NCBI RefSeq assembly: GCF_004022465.1
Contig: NZ_SAVA01000010.1
Span: 65,058 to 129,057 of the forward strand
Source of the DNA: Rhodobacter huangdaonensis
GTDB lineage: Bacteria > Pseudomonadota > Alphaproteobacteria > Rhodobacterales > Rhodobacteraceae
Reading direction: 5' to 3'
DNA: 64,000 bases
Shown here: piece after piece, positions 1-8,469 of the stretch
Layout of the letters: each line of letters opens with the position of its first letter
Position numbering within the stretch: position 1 is the first letter of the stretch
Position numbers and translations under genes: made by a program
The notes under the pieces: generated by a model
Told to the model about the DNA's origin: nothing
Database searches by the model: none
The model's input: only the letters and a program-made list of their open reading frames with translations

Positions 1-1
1 C

Positions 2-421
2 GCCGGCTGCGTGCAGCTGCGCCCGGGCGAGATCCCGGCGCGGGTGGCGCTTGCGGGCAGTTGCGCAGGGCCGGTCGCGCCGCTGGCGCTGCCGGCGGTG
101 CTCGACGATGCGGCCTATGTCTGCGCCTGCATGGATGTGACGGTGGGCGAGCTGCGCCACCACATCGACCGTGGCATCACCGATCTCGAGGTGCTCAAGC
201 GCCTCACCTCCTGCGGCATGGGGCCGTGTCAGGGCTTTCCCTGCTGGGAGACGATGGCCGCGGTTGTCGCGCAGCTCGCGCCGCAGGCCGTGCAGCGCGT
301 GCCAAGGCCCAGCCACCGCGCCCCGCGCCGGGCGCTGACCGTGGCGCAGGCGGCGGGGATGGAGGGGCTGGTCGCCCCCGATGTCCGCCCGGCAAGTGGC
401 CCCGAGGGAGGGTATGAATGA
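2..421 (+). CDS. [2Fe-2S]-binding C-terminal part of an FAD/NAD(P)-linked amine/opine oxidoreductase alpha subunit (5' truncated)
   Basis: The reading frame is open from the window edge, so only the last 139 codons are present. Cysteines in CACMD and in SCGMGPCQGFPC fit the bacterioferritin-ferredoxin-like [2Fe-2S] domain that ends HcnB/OoxA/SoxA-type alpha subunits of heteromeric FAD dehydrogenases. The stop overlaps the next start by four bases (ATGA), so the two are translationally coupled. The next gene encodes the FAD-binding beta-type subunit, which supports a two-subunit oxidase or dehydrogenase for an amino acid, opine or amine. The substrate cannot be told from the sequence. The N-terminal part, expected to bind FAD and NAD(P), lies outside the window. 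Confidence 0.75.
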   Translation, partial: AGCVQLRPGEIPARVALAGSCAGPVAPLALPAVLDDAAYVCACMDVTVGELRHHIDRGITDLEVLKRLTSCGMGPCQGFPCWETMAAVVAQLAPQAVQRVPRPSHRAPRRALTVAQAAGMEGLVAPDVRPASGPEGGYE

Positions 422-1581
422 TGAAGATGCAAGATGCGGCGCTGCCGTCGCAGGCCTCGGTGGTGATCGTGGGCGGCGGCATCCAAGGGCTGGCCTGCGC
501 CTTCAACCTTGCCCGCAACGGGCGCAAGGGGGTGCTGGTGCTCGATGCGGGCTATTGGCAGGGCGGGGCCTCGGGGCGCAACGGCACGCTGATCCGCGGC
601 GGCTTCGGCTCGCAGGCCTGGATCGAGCTGTTCGAATTCTCGACCCGCTGCTGGCAGGATCTGTCGCGCACGCTCGGCCACAACACCATGTTCTCGCGCC
701 GCGGCTATACCATGGTGGCCGAGACCGAACGCACGGCGGGGGTTCTGAACGACACCATCCGCCTGCACCACCAGTATGGGGTGAAGGCCGAGCTGCTCTC
801 GGGGCAGGGCGTGCGCCGCGTGCTGCCGGCGATCCGGCACGACAAGGTGCTGAACGCGATCCATCTGGCCGATGGCGGTGTCGCGCCGCATCACGCCGGG
901 ATGAAGGCCTTCCATGCCGCCTGTCTCGAGGCCGGGGTCGATGTCCGCTATCGCACCCGGGTGACCGGGATCGAGACGCAGAACGGCCGTGCCGCGGCGG
1001 TTCTGCTGGGTGACCACCGGATCGCGGCAGAGACGATCGTCGTTGCGGCGGGGGGCTTCAACCTGACGGTGGCCGAGATGGCCGGCGTCACCGTGCCCGG
1101 CCATTCGATGCGGATCGAGGCGATGGCGCTCGAGCCGATCCGGCCGCTGATCGGCCCCGGCATCGCGCTGATCGACAGCCTGTGCTACATGCACCAGACC
1201 GCGCGCGGCGAGGTGGTGGGCGGCACCGAGGTGCCCGAGCGGCCGCGGATGAGCCTGACGGCCGATTTCCCGGTGCTCGCCCGCACGGCGGGCGTCTATG
1301 CCCGGCTTTTCCCGCAACTCGCCGAGCTGCGCATCCTGCGGCACTGGGCGGGGCTCATTCATGCGACGCCCGACTGGGCGCCGCTGATCGGCCCGCATCC
1401 GGAGCTGCGCGATCTGTGGTTTTCGGCCGGCTGGTCCTATGGCTGGACCGGCGGGCCCGGCACCGGGGTGCTGCTTGCCCGCTCGATCGCCGAGGGCAAG
1501 GTGGAGCGCCGGTTGCAGCCCTTCGCGCTTGACCGTTTCCTGCGCGGTGCACCGCTCACCGACAAGACGATTGTTATGTAA
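418..1581 (+). CDS. FAD-dependent oxidoreductase, DadA/sarcosine oxidase beta-like subunit
   Basis: The product is 387 residues. A Rossmann dinucleotide motif (VVGGGIQGLACAF) lies near residue 20, followed by the ASGRNGTLIRGG stretch typical of the DAO/glycine oxidase superfamily. A C-terminal GWSYGWTGGPGTG segment would complete the flavin site. Length and domain content match the beta subunits of heteromeric sarcosine, opine or D-amino acid oxidases. It overlaps the upstream [2Fe-2S] gene by four bases and probably forms a complex with that product. Its position next to a polyamine-type ABC importer suggests it oxidises the imported amine or a conjugate of it. The substrate is inferred only from context. 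Confidence 0.85.
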   Translation: MMKMQDAALPSQASVVIVGGGIQGLACAFNLARNGRKGVLVLDAGYWQGGASGRNGTLIRGGFGSQAWIELFEFSTRCWQDLSRTLGHNTMFSRRGYTMVAETERTAGVLNDTIRLHHQYGVKAELLSGQGVRRVLPAIRHDKVLNAIHLADGGVAPHHAGMKAFHAACLEAGVDVRYRTRVTGIETQNGRAAAVLLGDHRIAAETIVVAAGGFNLTVAEMAGVTVPGHSMRIEAMALEPIRPLIGPGIALIDSLCYMHQTARGEVVGGTEVPERPRMSLTADFPVLARTAGVYARLFPQLAELRILRHWAGLIHATPDWAPLIGPHPELRDLWFSAGWSYGWTGGPGTGVLLARSIAEGKVERRLQPFALDRFLRGAPLTDKTIVM

Positions 1582-1653
1582 TCTTGCGCCTGCGCGGCGG
1601 CGGCGGCACGATGTGGCCGGACCCGCGCCCGCCAGAACGAAACGACGAGACCG

Positions 1654-2244
1654 ATGTCAGAACCCAGACAGAACCCGATCGAGCGGATCACCGATGCGGT
1701 CTGCGACGTGCTTGCCGAGCAGGGCGTCACCGCGCTCAGCATGCGCAATGTCGCGGCGCGCGCCGATGCCACGATCGGGCTCATCACCCATCACTTCCCG
1801 AACCGCGCGGCGATGGTGAAGGCCGCGGTGCGGGCAAGCTGGCTCCGGGATCAGGCGGTCGTGGTCTGGCCCGAGACCGCCGACCGGGCCGCGGTGCTGC
1901 GCGCGGTCAAGGTCTTCCTGCCGCTCGACGCGGCGCGGCGCCGGCAGCTCTCGGTCTGGATCGGCTATTGGGCGCTGACCCAGCACGATGCCGGGCTGCA
2001 CGAGATCCATGACGAGGTCTATGCGGCGCTGCGCGGCCATCACCTGCGCTGGATCCGCACGCTTGGCTTTCCGCCCGAGGAGGCCGAGCGCCTTGCCGAC
2101 CGGCTTTGCGTCTCGCTCGACGGGTTGCTGCTTTATGCGCTGCTCTACCCGGCGCACTGGACGCCCGAGCGCCAGCTCGAGGCGGCGCGCGGGATGATCG
2201 ACGATGTCTTCGCCCGCGCCCCGCGGCCGGGGCCGGGGGGCTGA
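1654..2244 (+). CDS. TetR/AcrR-family transcriptional regulator
   Basis: The product is 196 residues. The N-terminal third has the TetR helix-turn-helix (GVTALSMRNVAARADATIGLITHHF, about residues 25-49), and the rest is a helical ligand-binding domain. The HTH resembles BetI-type regulators. The gene lies 72 bases after the oxidase gene and ahead of a 218-base gap with two inverted repeats upstream of the ABC transporter. It is therefore a natural candidate for local control of the oxidase and importer in response to the substrate. The binding site and ligand are not shown by the sequence. Confidence 0.85.
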   Translation: MSEPRQNPIERITDAVCDVLAEQGVTALSMRNVAARADATIGLITHHFPNRAAMVKAAVRASWLRDQAVVVWPETADRAAVLRAVKVFLPLDAARRRQLSVWIGYWALTQHDAGLHEIHDEVYAALRGHHLRWIRTLGFPPEEAERLADRLCVSLDGLLLYALLYPAHWTPERQLEAARGMIDDVFARAPRPGPGG

Positions 2245-2263
2245 ACGGTGCCCGGGGCTGAAA

Positions 2264-2277
2264 TTCACCATAGTGAA
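2264..2277. promoter_or_regulatory. Inverted repeat TTCAC-N4-GTGAA, candidate operator
   Basis: A perfect 5-base inverted repeat, TTCACCATAGTGAA, lies 20 bases after the TetR gene stop and about 185 bases before the substrate-binding protein gene. It could be a regulator site for the importer operon. It is short and may be chance. Confidence 0.35.
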
Positions 2278-2400
2278 ATTCCGGCGCGGCGGAGGCTTCT
2301 GCCTCGGAGATTTCATTATTGTGCAGATTTTCTAGCCTGAACTCCGGAATATACCGCTCGTTTTTACCGATTCTGGTGACAAAATTTCATTTAACTAAAG

Positions 2401-2417
2401 AATCAGTTTGACTGATT
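2401..2417. promoter_or_regulatory. 17-bp perfect palindrome, candidate operator of the importer operon
   Basis: AATCAGT-TTG-ACTGATT has two 7-base arms around a 3-base centre. It sits 45 bases upstream of the binding-protein start, in an AT-rich stretch unlike the surrounding DNA. This is where an operator overlapping or just downstream of the promoter is expected. Candidate ligands are the TetR protein just upstream and the XRE-cupin protein encoded after the importer. Confidence 0.5.
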
Positions 2418-2462
2418 TCGTTTTTGTGACGACGCTCCGAGTCACCAACAAGGGAGCCAAGA

Positions 2463-3473
2463 ATGCAGAACAATCTGTGGCGCGCGCTGCTGGCCGGGGC
2501 CTTCGTGCTGACCGCCGATGCGGCGCTGGCCGAAACCACCCTCACCGTGTCGAGCTATGGCGGCGGCTATCAGGAGGCCCAGGCCAAGGCCTATTTCGCG
2601 CCTTTCGCCGCCGCCCACCCCGAGATCACCATTCGCCAGGACAGCCCCTCGAGCAACGCCAAGCTGAAGGCGATGGTCGAAAGCGGCGCGGTCGACTGGG
2701 ACATCATGGTCACCGATGACAGCTTCGGGCTCGACAGCGATGCCGAGTGGCTCGAGCCGATCGACTACACGATCGTGAACCGCGACAAGTTCATCCCCGG
2801 CACCGCCGGCACCTATCGCATCGCCTCGGACATCGAGGCGACGGTTCTGGCCTATAACGCGACCGAGTTCGCCACCGCGCCGCAGGGCTACAAGGACTTC
2901 TTCGACCTCGAGAAATTCCCCGGCATGCGCGCGGTGTGGAAATACGCGCCGAGCGGCATCTTCGAGACCGCGCTGCTGGCCGACGGGGTGCCCGCCGACA
3001 AGCTCTATCCGCTGGATGTCGAGCGCGCGCTGAAGAAGCTCGACACGATCAAGGACCACATCGTGTGGTGGGATACTGGTGCGCAATCCGAGCAGCTTCT
3101 CGACAGCGGCGAGGCGAGCATGGGCCTCGTCTGGGTCGGCCGCGCGGTCAGCGGCGCCGAGCGGGGCATCAAGATCGACTGGACGCAGTGGACCTCGCAG
3201 ACCGGCTTCTGGGTGGTGCCGAAGGGCACGAAGAACCGCGAGGCGGCGATGAAGGCGCTCGAGTTCTTCACCGAACCCGCGCAGCAGATCGCCTTCACCC
3301 AGTACATGCCCTATGGCCCGTCGAACAAGACCGCGGTCGCAGGGGTGAGTGAGACCTTCAAGGGCAACCTGCCGACCGATCACCTCGACAACCGGGTGCT
3401 GATGGATGCCGACTGGTGGGCGAAGAACGGCGCCGATGTCGACATGCGTTTCCAGGAATGGCTGCTCGAGTGA
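2463..3473 (+). CDS. ABC transporter periplasmic substrate-binding protein, PotD/spermidine-putrescine type
   Basis: The product is 336 residues with a Sec signal peptide ending near residue 23 (TADAALA before ETTLTVSSYGGGY). The mature part has the fold signature of family 1 extracellular solute-binding proteins for polyamines and related amines. An AGGGAG ribosome site lies seven bases before the start. It heads an operon followed by two permeases and an ATPase. A strong inverted repeat after the gene may stabilise its message relative to the downstream genes. The ligand may be putrescine, another amine or an opine; the sequence does not decide. Confidence 0.88.
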   Translation: MQNNLWRALLAGAFVLTADAALAETTLTVSSYGGGYQEAQAKAYFAPFAAAHPEITIRQDSPSSNAKLKAMVESGAVDWDIMVTDDSFGLDSDAEWLEPIDYTIVNRDKFIPGTAGTYRIASDIEATVLAYNATEFATAPQGYKDFFDLEKFPGMRAVWKYAPSGIFETALLADGVPADKLYPLDVERALKKLDTIKDHIVWWDTGAQSEQLLDSGEASMGLVWVGRAVSGAERGIKIDWTQWTSQTGFWVVPKGTKNREAAMKALEFFTEPAQQIAFTQYMPYGPSNKTAVAGVSETFKGNLPTDHLDNRVLMDADWWAKNGADVDMRFQEWLLE

Positions 3474-3505
3474 GCGCCGCGCCGCGCGCCTGACACCAAG
3501 ATCTT

Positions 3506-3529
3506 CCGGCCCGCGCGATGGCGGGCCGG
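3506..3529 (+). other. Intercistronic stem-loop after the binding-protein gene
   Basis: CCGGCCCGC and GCGGGCCGG form a perfect 9-bp stem around GCGATG. No T-run follows, so it is not a classical terminator. Such hairpins after binding-protein genes in ABC operons often protect the upstream message from 3' decay. Confidence 0.6.
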
Positions 3530-3553
3530 ACGCCAAGACCCCGAAGGCCTGAC

Positions 3554-4420
3554 ATGACCCTTTCTTCCCCTGCCATCCGCCGCAGTCCGACACTGCTCGA
3601 GCGGCTGCCCCGCGGCAGCGCGCTTCTGCTGCCGGCGCTGCTGTTCCTGCTGCTGTTCTACGTCTACCCGCTTGCCCAGCTGATCGGCGCCTCGCTGCCC
3701 GGCGGCAGCGGCAAGAACTATGCGCTGATCTTCTCCCGTCCGGTCTTCCTGCGGGTGATCGCCGAGACCTTCCGGGTCTCGCTGGTGGTGATGGCGGTGA
3801 CGGTGCTGGTGGCCTTTCCCTATGCCTATGCGATGGCGAATGCCGGCCGGCGCGCGCTGCTGTTCCTGACCATCGCGCTCTTGATCCCGTTCTGGGTCAG
3901 CCTGCTCCTGCGCTCGTTCTCGTGGATCGTGCTGTTGCAGAACACCGGGCTGGTGAATCAGATGCTGCTGGGGCTGGGCCTGATCGAGAAACCGCTCAAG
4001 CTCATTCGCACCGAGACCGGGGTGATCCTCGGCATGGTGCATGTGCTCTTGCCCTATGCGGTGCTGCCGCTCTATTCGGTGATGAAGAAGATCGACATGC
4101 GGCTGATGGAGGCCTCGTCGATCTGCGGCGCGAGCTGGTTTCACGGCTTCCGCCGGGTCTATCTGCCGATGGCGCTTCCGGGCGTGCTGGCGGCGGCGAT
4201 CCTGACTTTCACGCTCGCACTCGGCTTCTACATCACGCCCGCACTGCTTGGCAGCCCGCGCGACATGATGATTGCGCAGATGATCGCCGGGCAATTCTCG
4301 GAACAGCTGAACTTCGGCCTCGGCGCGGCGCTCGCCGTGGTGCTGATGGCGCTGACGGCGCTTGCCTTCGCGGTCTTCGGCCTCGGCCGGATGCTGCTTT
4401 CGCGGAGGGCCGCGGCATGA
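3554..4420 (+). CDS. ABC transporter permease, PotB type
   Basis: From the ATG at 3554 the product is 288 residues. An upstream in-frame ATG at 3518 lies inside the intercistronic hairpin and was rejected. About six hydrophobic segments are visible. The EAA loop (EASSICGASWFHGFRRVYLP) contacts the ATPase in this permease class. The gene overlaps the second permease by four bases (ATGA), so the pair is translationally coupled and should form the heterodimeric inner-membrane channel of the importer. Confidence 0.88.
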   Translation: MTLSSPAIRRSPTLLERLPRGSALLLPALLFLLLFYVYPLAQLIGASLPGGSGKNYALIFSRPVFLRVIAETFRVSLVVMAVTVLVAFPYAYAMANAGRRALLFLTIALLIPFWVSLLLRSFSWIVLLQNTGLVNQMLLGLGLIEKPLKLIRTETGVILGMVHVLLPYAVLPLYSVMKKIDMRLMEASSICGASWFHGFRRVYLPMALPGVLAAAILTFTLALGFYITPALLGSPRDMMIAQMIAGQFSEQLNFGLGAALAVVLMALTALAFAVFGLGRMLLSRRAAA

Positions 4421-5202
4421 TGACGGACCGTCTGCGCAAGACCCTGTTCTGGGCCTTCGTCTGCGCCACTGCGCTCTTCCTGCTGGTGCCGACGCTGATC
4501 ATCGTGCCGATGTCCTTTTCCGCGGGCAACCGGCTGGTCTTCCCGCCCGAGGGCTTCTCGCTGCGCTGGTATGGCAAGGTGCTGAGCGATCCCGACTGGC
4601 GCGCGGCGCTGGGCAACAGCCTGCTGGTGGGCTCGGCCACCGCGGTGCTCGCCTCGGCGCTCGGCACGGCGGCGGCGATGATGCTGAACGCGGCGAGCTT
4701 CCGCGGCAGGGCGCTGGTGCTTGGCTTCCTGCTCAGCCCGATGGTGACGCCGGTGATCGTCTTCGGCGTCGGCAGCTACCTTGTCTTCGCGCGCTGGGGG
4801 CTGGCGGGCACTCATGCCGGGCTGATCGCCGCCCATACCGTGCTCGCGATCCCCTTCGTGCTGGTCTCGGTGCTCGCGAGCCTGCGCATGGTGAACCCGA
4901 ACCTTGCGCTCGCCAGCGCCGGGCTTGGCGCCTCGCGCCTCTTCACCTTCCGCCGGGTGACGCTGCCGCTCATTCTGCCCGGCGTGATCTCGGGCGCGGT
5001 CTTCGCCTTCATCACCTCGTGGGACGAGGTGGTGGTGGCGATGTTCGTCGCCGACACCGGCACCCGCACCGTTCCGATCATGATCTGGAACCAGGTGCGC
5101 ACCAGTCTCGACCCCGCCACCGCCGCCGTCGGCGCGATCCTGATCGCGGTCTCGGCGCTTGGCGTGGTGCTGTCCTACACCCTGAAGGAGTCCGACCGAT
5201 GA
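4417..5202 (+). CDS. ABC transporter permease, PotC type
   Basis: The product is 261 residues from the ATG overlapping the upstream stop, with GGAGG about eight bases ahead. It has about six transmembrane helices and an EAA loop (ASAGLGASRLFTFRRVTLP). The stop overlaps the ATPase start by four bases. It is the second membrane subunit of the polyamine-type importer. Confidence 0.88.
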   Translation: MMTDRLRKTLFWAFVCATALFLLVPTLIIVPMSFSAGNRLVFPPEGFSLRWYGKVLSDPDWRAALGNSLLVGSATAVLASALGTAAAMMLNAASFRGRALVLGFLLSPMVTPVIVFGVGSYLVFARWGLAGTHAGLIAAHTVLAIPFVLVSVLASLRMVNPNLALASAGLGASRLFTFRRVTLPLILPGVISGAVFAFITSWDEVVVAMFVADTGTRTVPIMIWNQVRTSLDPATAAVGAILIAVSALGVVLSYTLKESDR

Positions 5203-6284
5203 GTTTTCCGCACAAGGCGCTGCAGCTCGAGCAAGTGAGCAAGCACTACGGCGAGGTGAGGGCGCTCGACGACGTTTCCTTCGAGCTGAAGAAGGGCGAG
5301 TTCCTGACCATGCTCGGGCCCTCGGGCTCGGGCAAGACGACGACGCTGCGGGTGATCGCTGGCTTCGTCGAGCCGAGCAGCGGCGCGCTTCTGATCGACG
5401 GGCGCGACATGACCGGCGTCACCCCGCAGCGGCGCAACATCGGCATGATGTTTCAGGACTATGCGCTTTTCCCGCACATGACGGTGCTCGAAAACGTCGC
5501 CTATCCGCTCGAGACCCGCGGCGTGAAGCGCTCCGAGCGCGAATCGCGGGCGCGCGAGATGCTGGGCATCGTCGGGCTTGCCGATTTCGCCAAACGTTTC
5601 CCGAAGCAGATGTCGGGCGGCCAGCAGCAGCGCGTGGCGCTGGCCCGCGCGCTCGTCTTCCACCCCGATATCGTGCTTCTCGACGAGCCGATGGCGGCGC
5701 TCGACAAGAAGCTGCGCGGGCAGATGCAGATCGAGATCATGCATATCGCGCGCAAGGTCGGCGCGACGGTGGTCTCGGTCACCCATGACCAGGAAGAGGC
5801 GCTGGTGATGTCCGATCGCATCGCCATCTTCCGCGCCGGCCGCCTTGCCCAGATCGGCACGCCGCAGGAGCTTTACACCCGGCCGAACTCGGAATTCGTC
5901 GCCGATTTCATCGGCGAGGCGAACCTGTTGCGCGGCACGGCACGGCGCGAGGCGGGCCTGTGCCGGCTCGAGGGGCCGGGCTGGCAGGCGATCCTGCCCG
6001 CGGGCGATCCGCGCGCGCCGGCAAAGACCGCGGCGGTGACGGTGGTGCTGCGCCCCGAGGTGATCGCGCTGGCGGCCGAGGGCGAGCGGCCGGCGAACGC
6101 GCTCTCGGGCACGATCGAGGACCGGATCTATCTCGGCGTCGAATACCGGCTGATCGTGCGCCTTGCCGACGGCTCGGCGGTGCAGGTGCGCAGCCGCGAG
6201 CTTGGGCGGATTGCGGCGCTGGCGCAGGGCGATGCCGTCACCCTGAGCTGGCGCGACGCGGATTTCGTCGTGATCCCGGGCTGA
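5199..6284 (+). CDS. ABC transporter ATP-binding protein, PotA type
   Basis: The product is 361 residues. Walker A (GPSGSGKTT) is at about residues 40-48, the signature MSGGQQQR at 138-145 and Walker B (IVLLDEP) at 158-164. A C-terminal TOBE-like regulatory domain of about 120 residues follows, as in PotA/UgpC ATPases. The start at 5199 is chosen because it overlaps the PotC stop (ATGA) and begins at the family's N-terminus. It powers import of the substrate captured by the protein encoded at 2463-3473. Confidence 0.92.
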   Translation: MSFPHKALQLEQVSKHYGEVRALDDVSFELKKGEFLTMLGPSGSGKTTTLRVIAGFVEPSSGALLIDGRDMTGVTPQRRNIGMMFQDYALFPHMTVLENVAYPLETRGVKRSERESRAREMLGIVGLADFAKRFPKQMSGGQQQRVALARALVFHPDIVLLDEPMAALDKKLRGQMQIEIMHIARKVGATVVSVTHDQEEALVMSDRIAIFRAGRLAQIGTPQELYTRPNSEFVADFIGEANLLRGTARREAGLCRLEGPGWQAILPAGDPRAPAKTAAVTVVLRPEVIALAAEGERPANALSGTIEDRIYLGVEYRLIVRLADGSAVQVRSRELGRIAALAQGDAVTLSWRDADFVVIPG

Positions 6285-6372
6285 GGCCCGGTCCGGCCGT
6301 ATCGGGTTTGACCGCGCGGCCGCGCGCCCGCACTCTGGACGCATTCTTCCCATTCGTTTCCGAAGGACCCCC

Positions 6373-7011
6373 ATGACTTCCGACATTGACCCCGCCGAGC
6401 CGCAAGGCGACACCGCCGCGCCCCCGTCCCGCCGCGCCGCCGCCGAACCGAGCGAGGCCGACAGCATCGGCATGCGCCTGCGCGCGGAGCGGCTGAAGCA
6501 GGGCATGACGCTTGGCCGCCTGTCCGAGGAGGCGGGGCTGTCGATCGGCGCGCTGTCGCAGGTCGAGCGCGGCCTCGTCTCGCCGACGGTGCGCACGATC
6601 TATGCGATTGCCGGCGTGCTCGGCATCTCGCCCGCTGCGGTGATCGACCCGGTCGGCGCGCAGGCGGCGGCGCCCGAGGACAGCCCCTTCATCGTGCGTC
6701 GCACGGCCCAGCCCAAGGTGCTTGATACCAATGGCGTGACCAAGCTGCTGGCGACCCCGATCGGCCATTCGCGCTACAAGGGCTATGTCGTCACCATCGC
6801 CCCGGGCGGCAGTTCGGGCGAGAACAGCTATGCCCATGAGGGCGAGGAGGTGGGCGTGGTCACCGCCGGCAGCTTCTCGCTGCAGATCGAGGGGCGCATC
6901 CATCTGCTCGGCCCGGGCGACAGCTTCACCTTCCCGAGCACGCTGCGCCACCGCTTCTTCAACGACGGCGACGTGCCCGCCGAGGTGATCTGGGTGAACA
7001 GCACGAGCTGA
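6373..7011 (+). CDS. XRE-family regulator with C-terminal cupin domain (PuuR-like)
   Basis: The product is 212 residues: a 30-residue polar N-terminus, an XRE helix-turn-helix (about residues 36-90, with GMTLGRLSEEAGLSIGALSQ) and a cupin sensor domain ending near residue 210. This architecture is shared by PuuR and related regulators of amine and amino acid catabolism. It lies between the importer and a PuuB-like oxidase, so it probably controls this cluster by sensing the substrate. The ligand is inferred from family and context. Confidence 0.85.
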   Translation: MTSDIDPAEPQGDTAAPPSRRAAAEPSEADSIGMRLRAERLKQGMTLGRLSEEAGLSIGALSQVERGLVSPTVRTIYAIAGVLGISPAAVIDPVGAQAAAPEDSPFIVRRTAQPKVLDTNGVTKLLATPIGHSRYKGYVVTIAPGGSSGENSYAHEGEEVGVVTAGSFSLQIEGRIHLLGPGDSFTFPSTLRHRFFNDGDVPAEVIWVNSTS

Positions 7012-7061
7012 GCGCGCCCGGAGTGCACGACAATGGCCAACAGGCGAACAGGAGAGAGACG

Positions 7062-8357
7062 GTGAAAAGCAGTCAGGAGAGTTTTGCGGACTCTCTGTGG
7101 TGGAACGAGAGCGAGGAACCGCCGTGCGGTTTCGCACCGCACACGGGGCAGAGCGAGGTCGACGTGGCGATCGTGGGCGGCGGCATCACCGGCGTCTCGG
7201 CGGCGCTGCATCTGGCCGAGGCGGGGCTACGCGTCGCGCTGTTCGAGGCGCGGCACATCGGCTTTGGCGCCTCGGGGCGCAATGGCGGGCAGGTGATCCC
7301 GGGGCTGAAATACGACCCCGAGGATCTGGTGGCGAAATACGGGCCCGACCGCGGCGGCCGGCTGGCCGAGATGGCGGGCGGTGCGGCCGATCTGACCTTC
7401 GATCTGATCGCCCGCCACGGCATCCGTTGCAACCCGGTGCGCGGCGGCTGGATCCAGGCCGCGCATTCGCCCCATGCGCTCGAGGCGGTGACGACGCGCG
7501 CCCGGCAATGGCAGGCCCGCGGCGTGCCGGTCGAGATCCTGTCGCGCGACGAGGTGGCGGCGCGCACCGGCACGGCCAGCCAGTTCGGCGGCTGGCGTGA
7601 CCCGCGTGCGGGCGCGATCCAGCCGCTCGATTACACCCGGGGGCTGGCGCGGGCGGCCGCGCGGGCAGGGGCGATGCTTTACGAGCAAAGCCCGGTGCGC
7701 GGGCTGAGCCGCGCGCCCTCGGGCTGGAGTCTGCAGATCGGTCAGGGGCGCTGCACGGCGCGCCGGGTGATCCTCGGCACCAATGCCTATACCGACGGGC
7801 TGAAGCCCGGCCTCGCGCAGTCGGTGCTGCCGGTGCAGAGCATGCAGCTTGCGACCGATCCGCTGCCGGCGGAACTGGCGGCGCGGGTCATGCCGGGCGG
7901 GGTGATGATGTCGGAGACCCGCAAGCTCGCCTTCTACATGCGCCAGACCCCGCGCGGCGGGCTGATGATCGGCGGCCGCGGTGCGGTGGGCGACGGCGAG
8001 GATGCGCGGCTGATGGCGGCGCTCGAGCGTGGCATGCTGAAGCTTTTCCCCGATCTCGCCGGCGTGCCGGTGCGCTATCGCTGGTCGGGGCATGTGTGCC
8101 TGTCGCTCGACGGGCTGCCGCATTTCCACGAGCCCGAGCCCGGGCTGATCTGTCTGCTGGCCTATAACGGGCGCGGCGTGGCGCTGGCCTCGGCCTTCGG
8201 GCGGATGCTCGCCGGGGAGATCGCCGGGCGGGGCGAGGCGGTCTATCCGCGCACGCCGCTGCGCCGCATTGCCTGGCACGCGTTGCGCCGCCCGGTGATG
8301 GGGCTTGGCGTGCGCTGGTACTGGCTGAAGGACGGCCTCGGCTTCGCCTCGAAATGA
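7062..8357 (+). CDS. FAD-dependent amine oxidase, gamma-glutamylputrescine oxidase-like (PuuB family)
   Basis: From the GTG at 7062, preceded by GGAGAG, the product is 431 residues. An FAD-binding motif (VDVAIVGGGITGVSAALHLA) lies near residue 30, then GFGASGRNGGQ, the hallmark of PuuB-like DAO family oxidases. The C-terminus carries LLAYNGRGVALASAFGR, which closes the flavin site. PuuB enzymes oxidise a primary amine of a polyamine conjugate to an aldehyde. The following aldehyde dehydrogenase would oxidise that product further. This is a second, different FAD oxidase from the two-subunit enzyme at the left edge. Confidence 0.85.
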   Translation: MKSSQESFADSLWWNESEEPPCGFAPHTGQSEVDVAIVGGGITGVSAALHLAEAGLRVALFEARHIGFGASGRNGGQVIPGLKYDPEDLVAKYGPDRGGRLAEMAGGAADLTFDLIARHGIRCNPVRGGWIQAAHSPHALEAVTTRARQWQARGVPVEILSRDEVAARTGTASQFGGWRDPRAGAIQPLDYTRGLARAAARAGAMLYEQSPVRGLSRAPSGWSLQIGQGRCTARRVILGTNAYTDGLKPGLAQSVLPVQSMQLATDPLPAELAARVMPGGVMMSETRKLAFYMRQTPRGGLMIGGRGAVGDGEDARLMAALERGMLKLFPDLAGVPVRYRWSGHVCLSLDGLPHFHEPEPGLICLLAYNGRGVALASAFGRMLAGEIAGRGEAVYPRTPLRRIAWHALRRPVMGLGVRWYWLKDGLGFASK

Positions 8358-8364
8358 CCTCACC

Positions 8365-8400
8365 GGCCGGGCGGGGCGCAGATGCCGCGCCCGCCCGGCC
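8365..8400 (+). other. GC-rich stem-loop between oxidase and aldehyde dehydrogenase genes
   Basis: GGCCGGGCGGG pairs with CCCGCCCGGCC across a 14-base loop region. No T-run follows. It may modulate expression of the distal gene or mark a processing site. Confidence 0.45.
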
Positions 8401-8469
8401 ACGCATCCCGAACCGGCGGCCCTTGCCGCCCGAACCCGGCCGGGAGCCCCGGCCAAGAACGGAGCTGAC

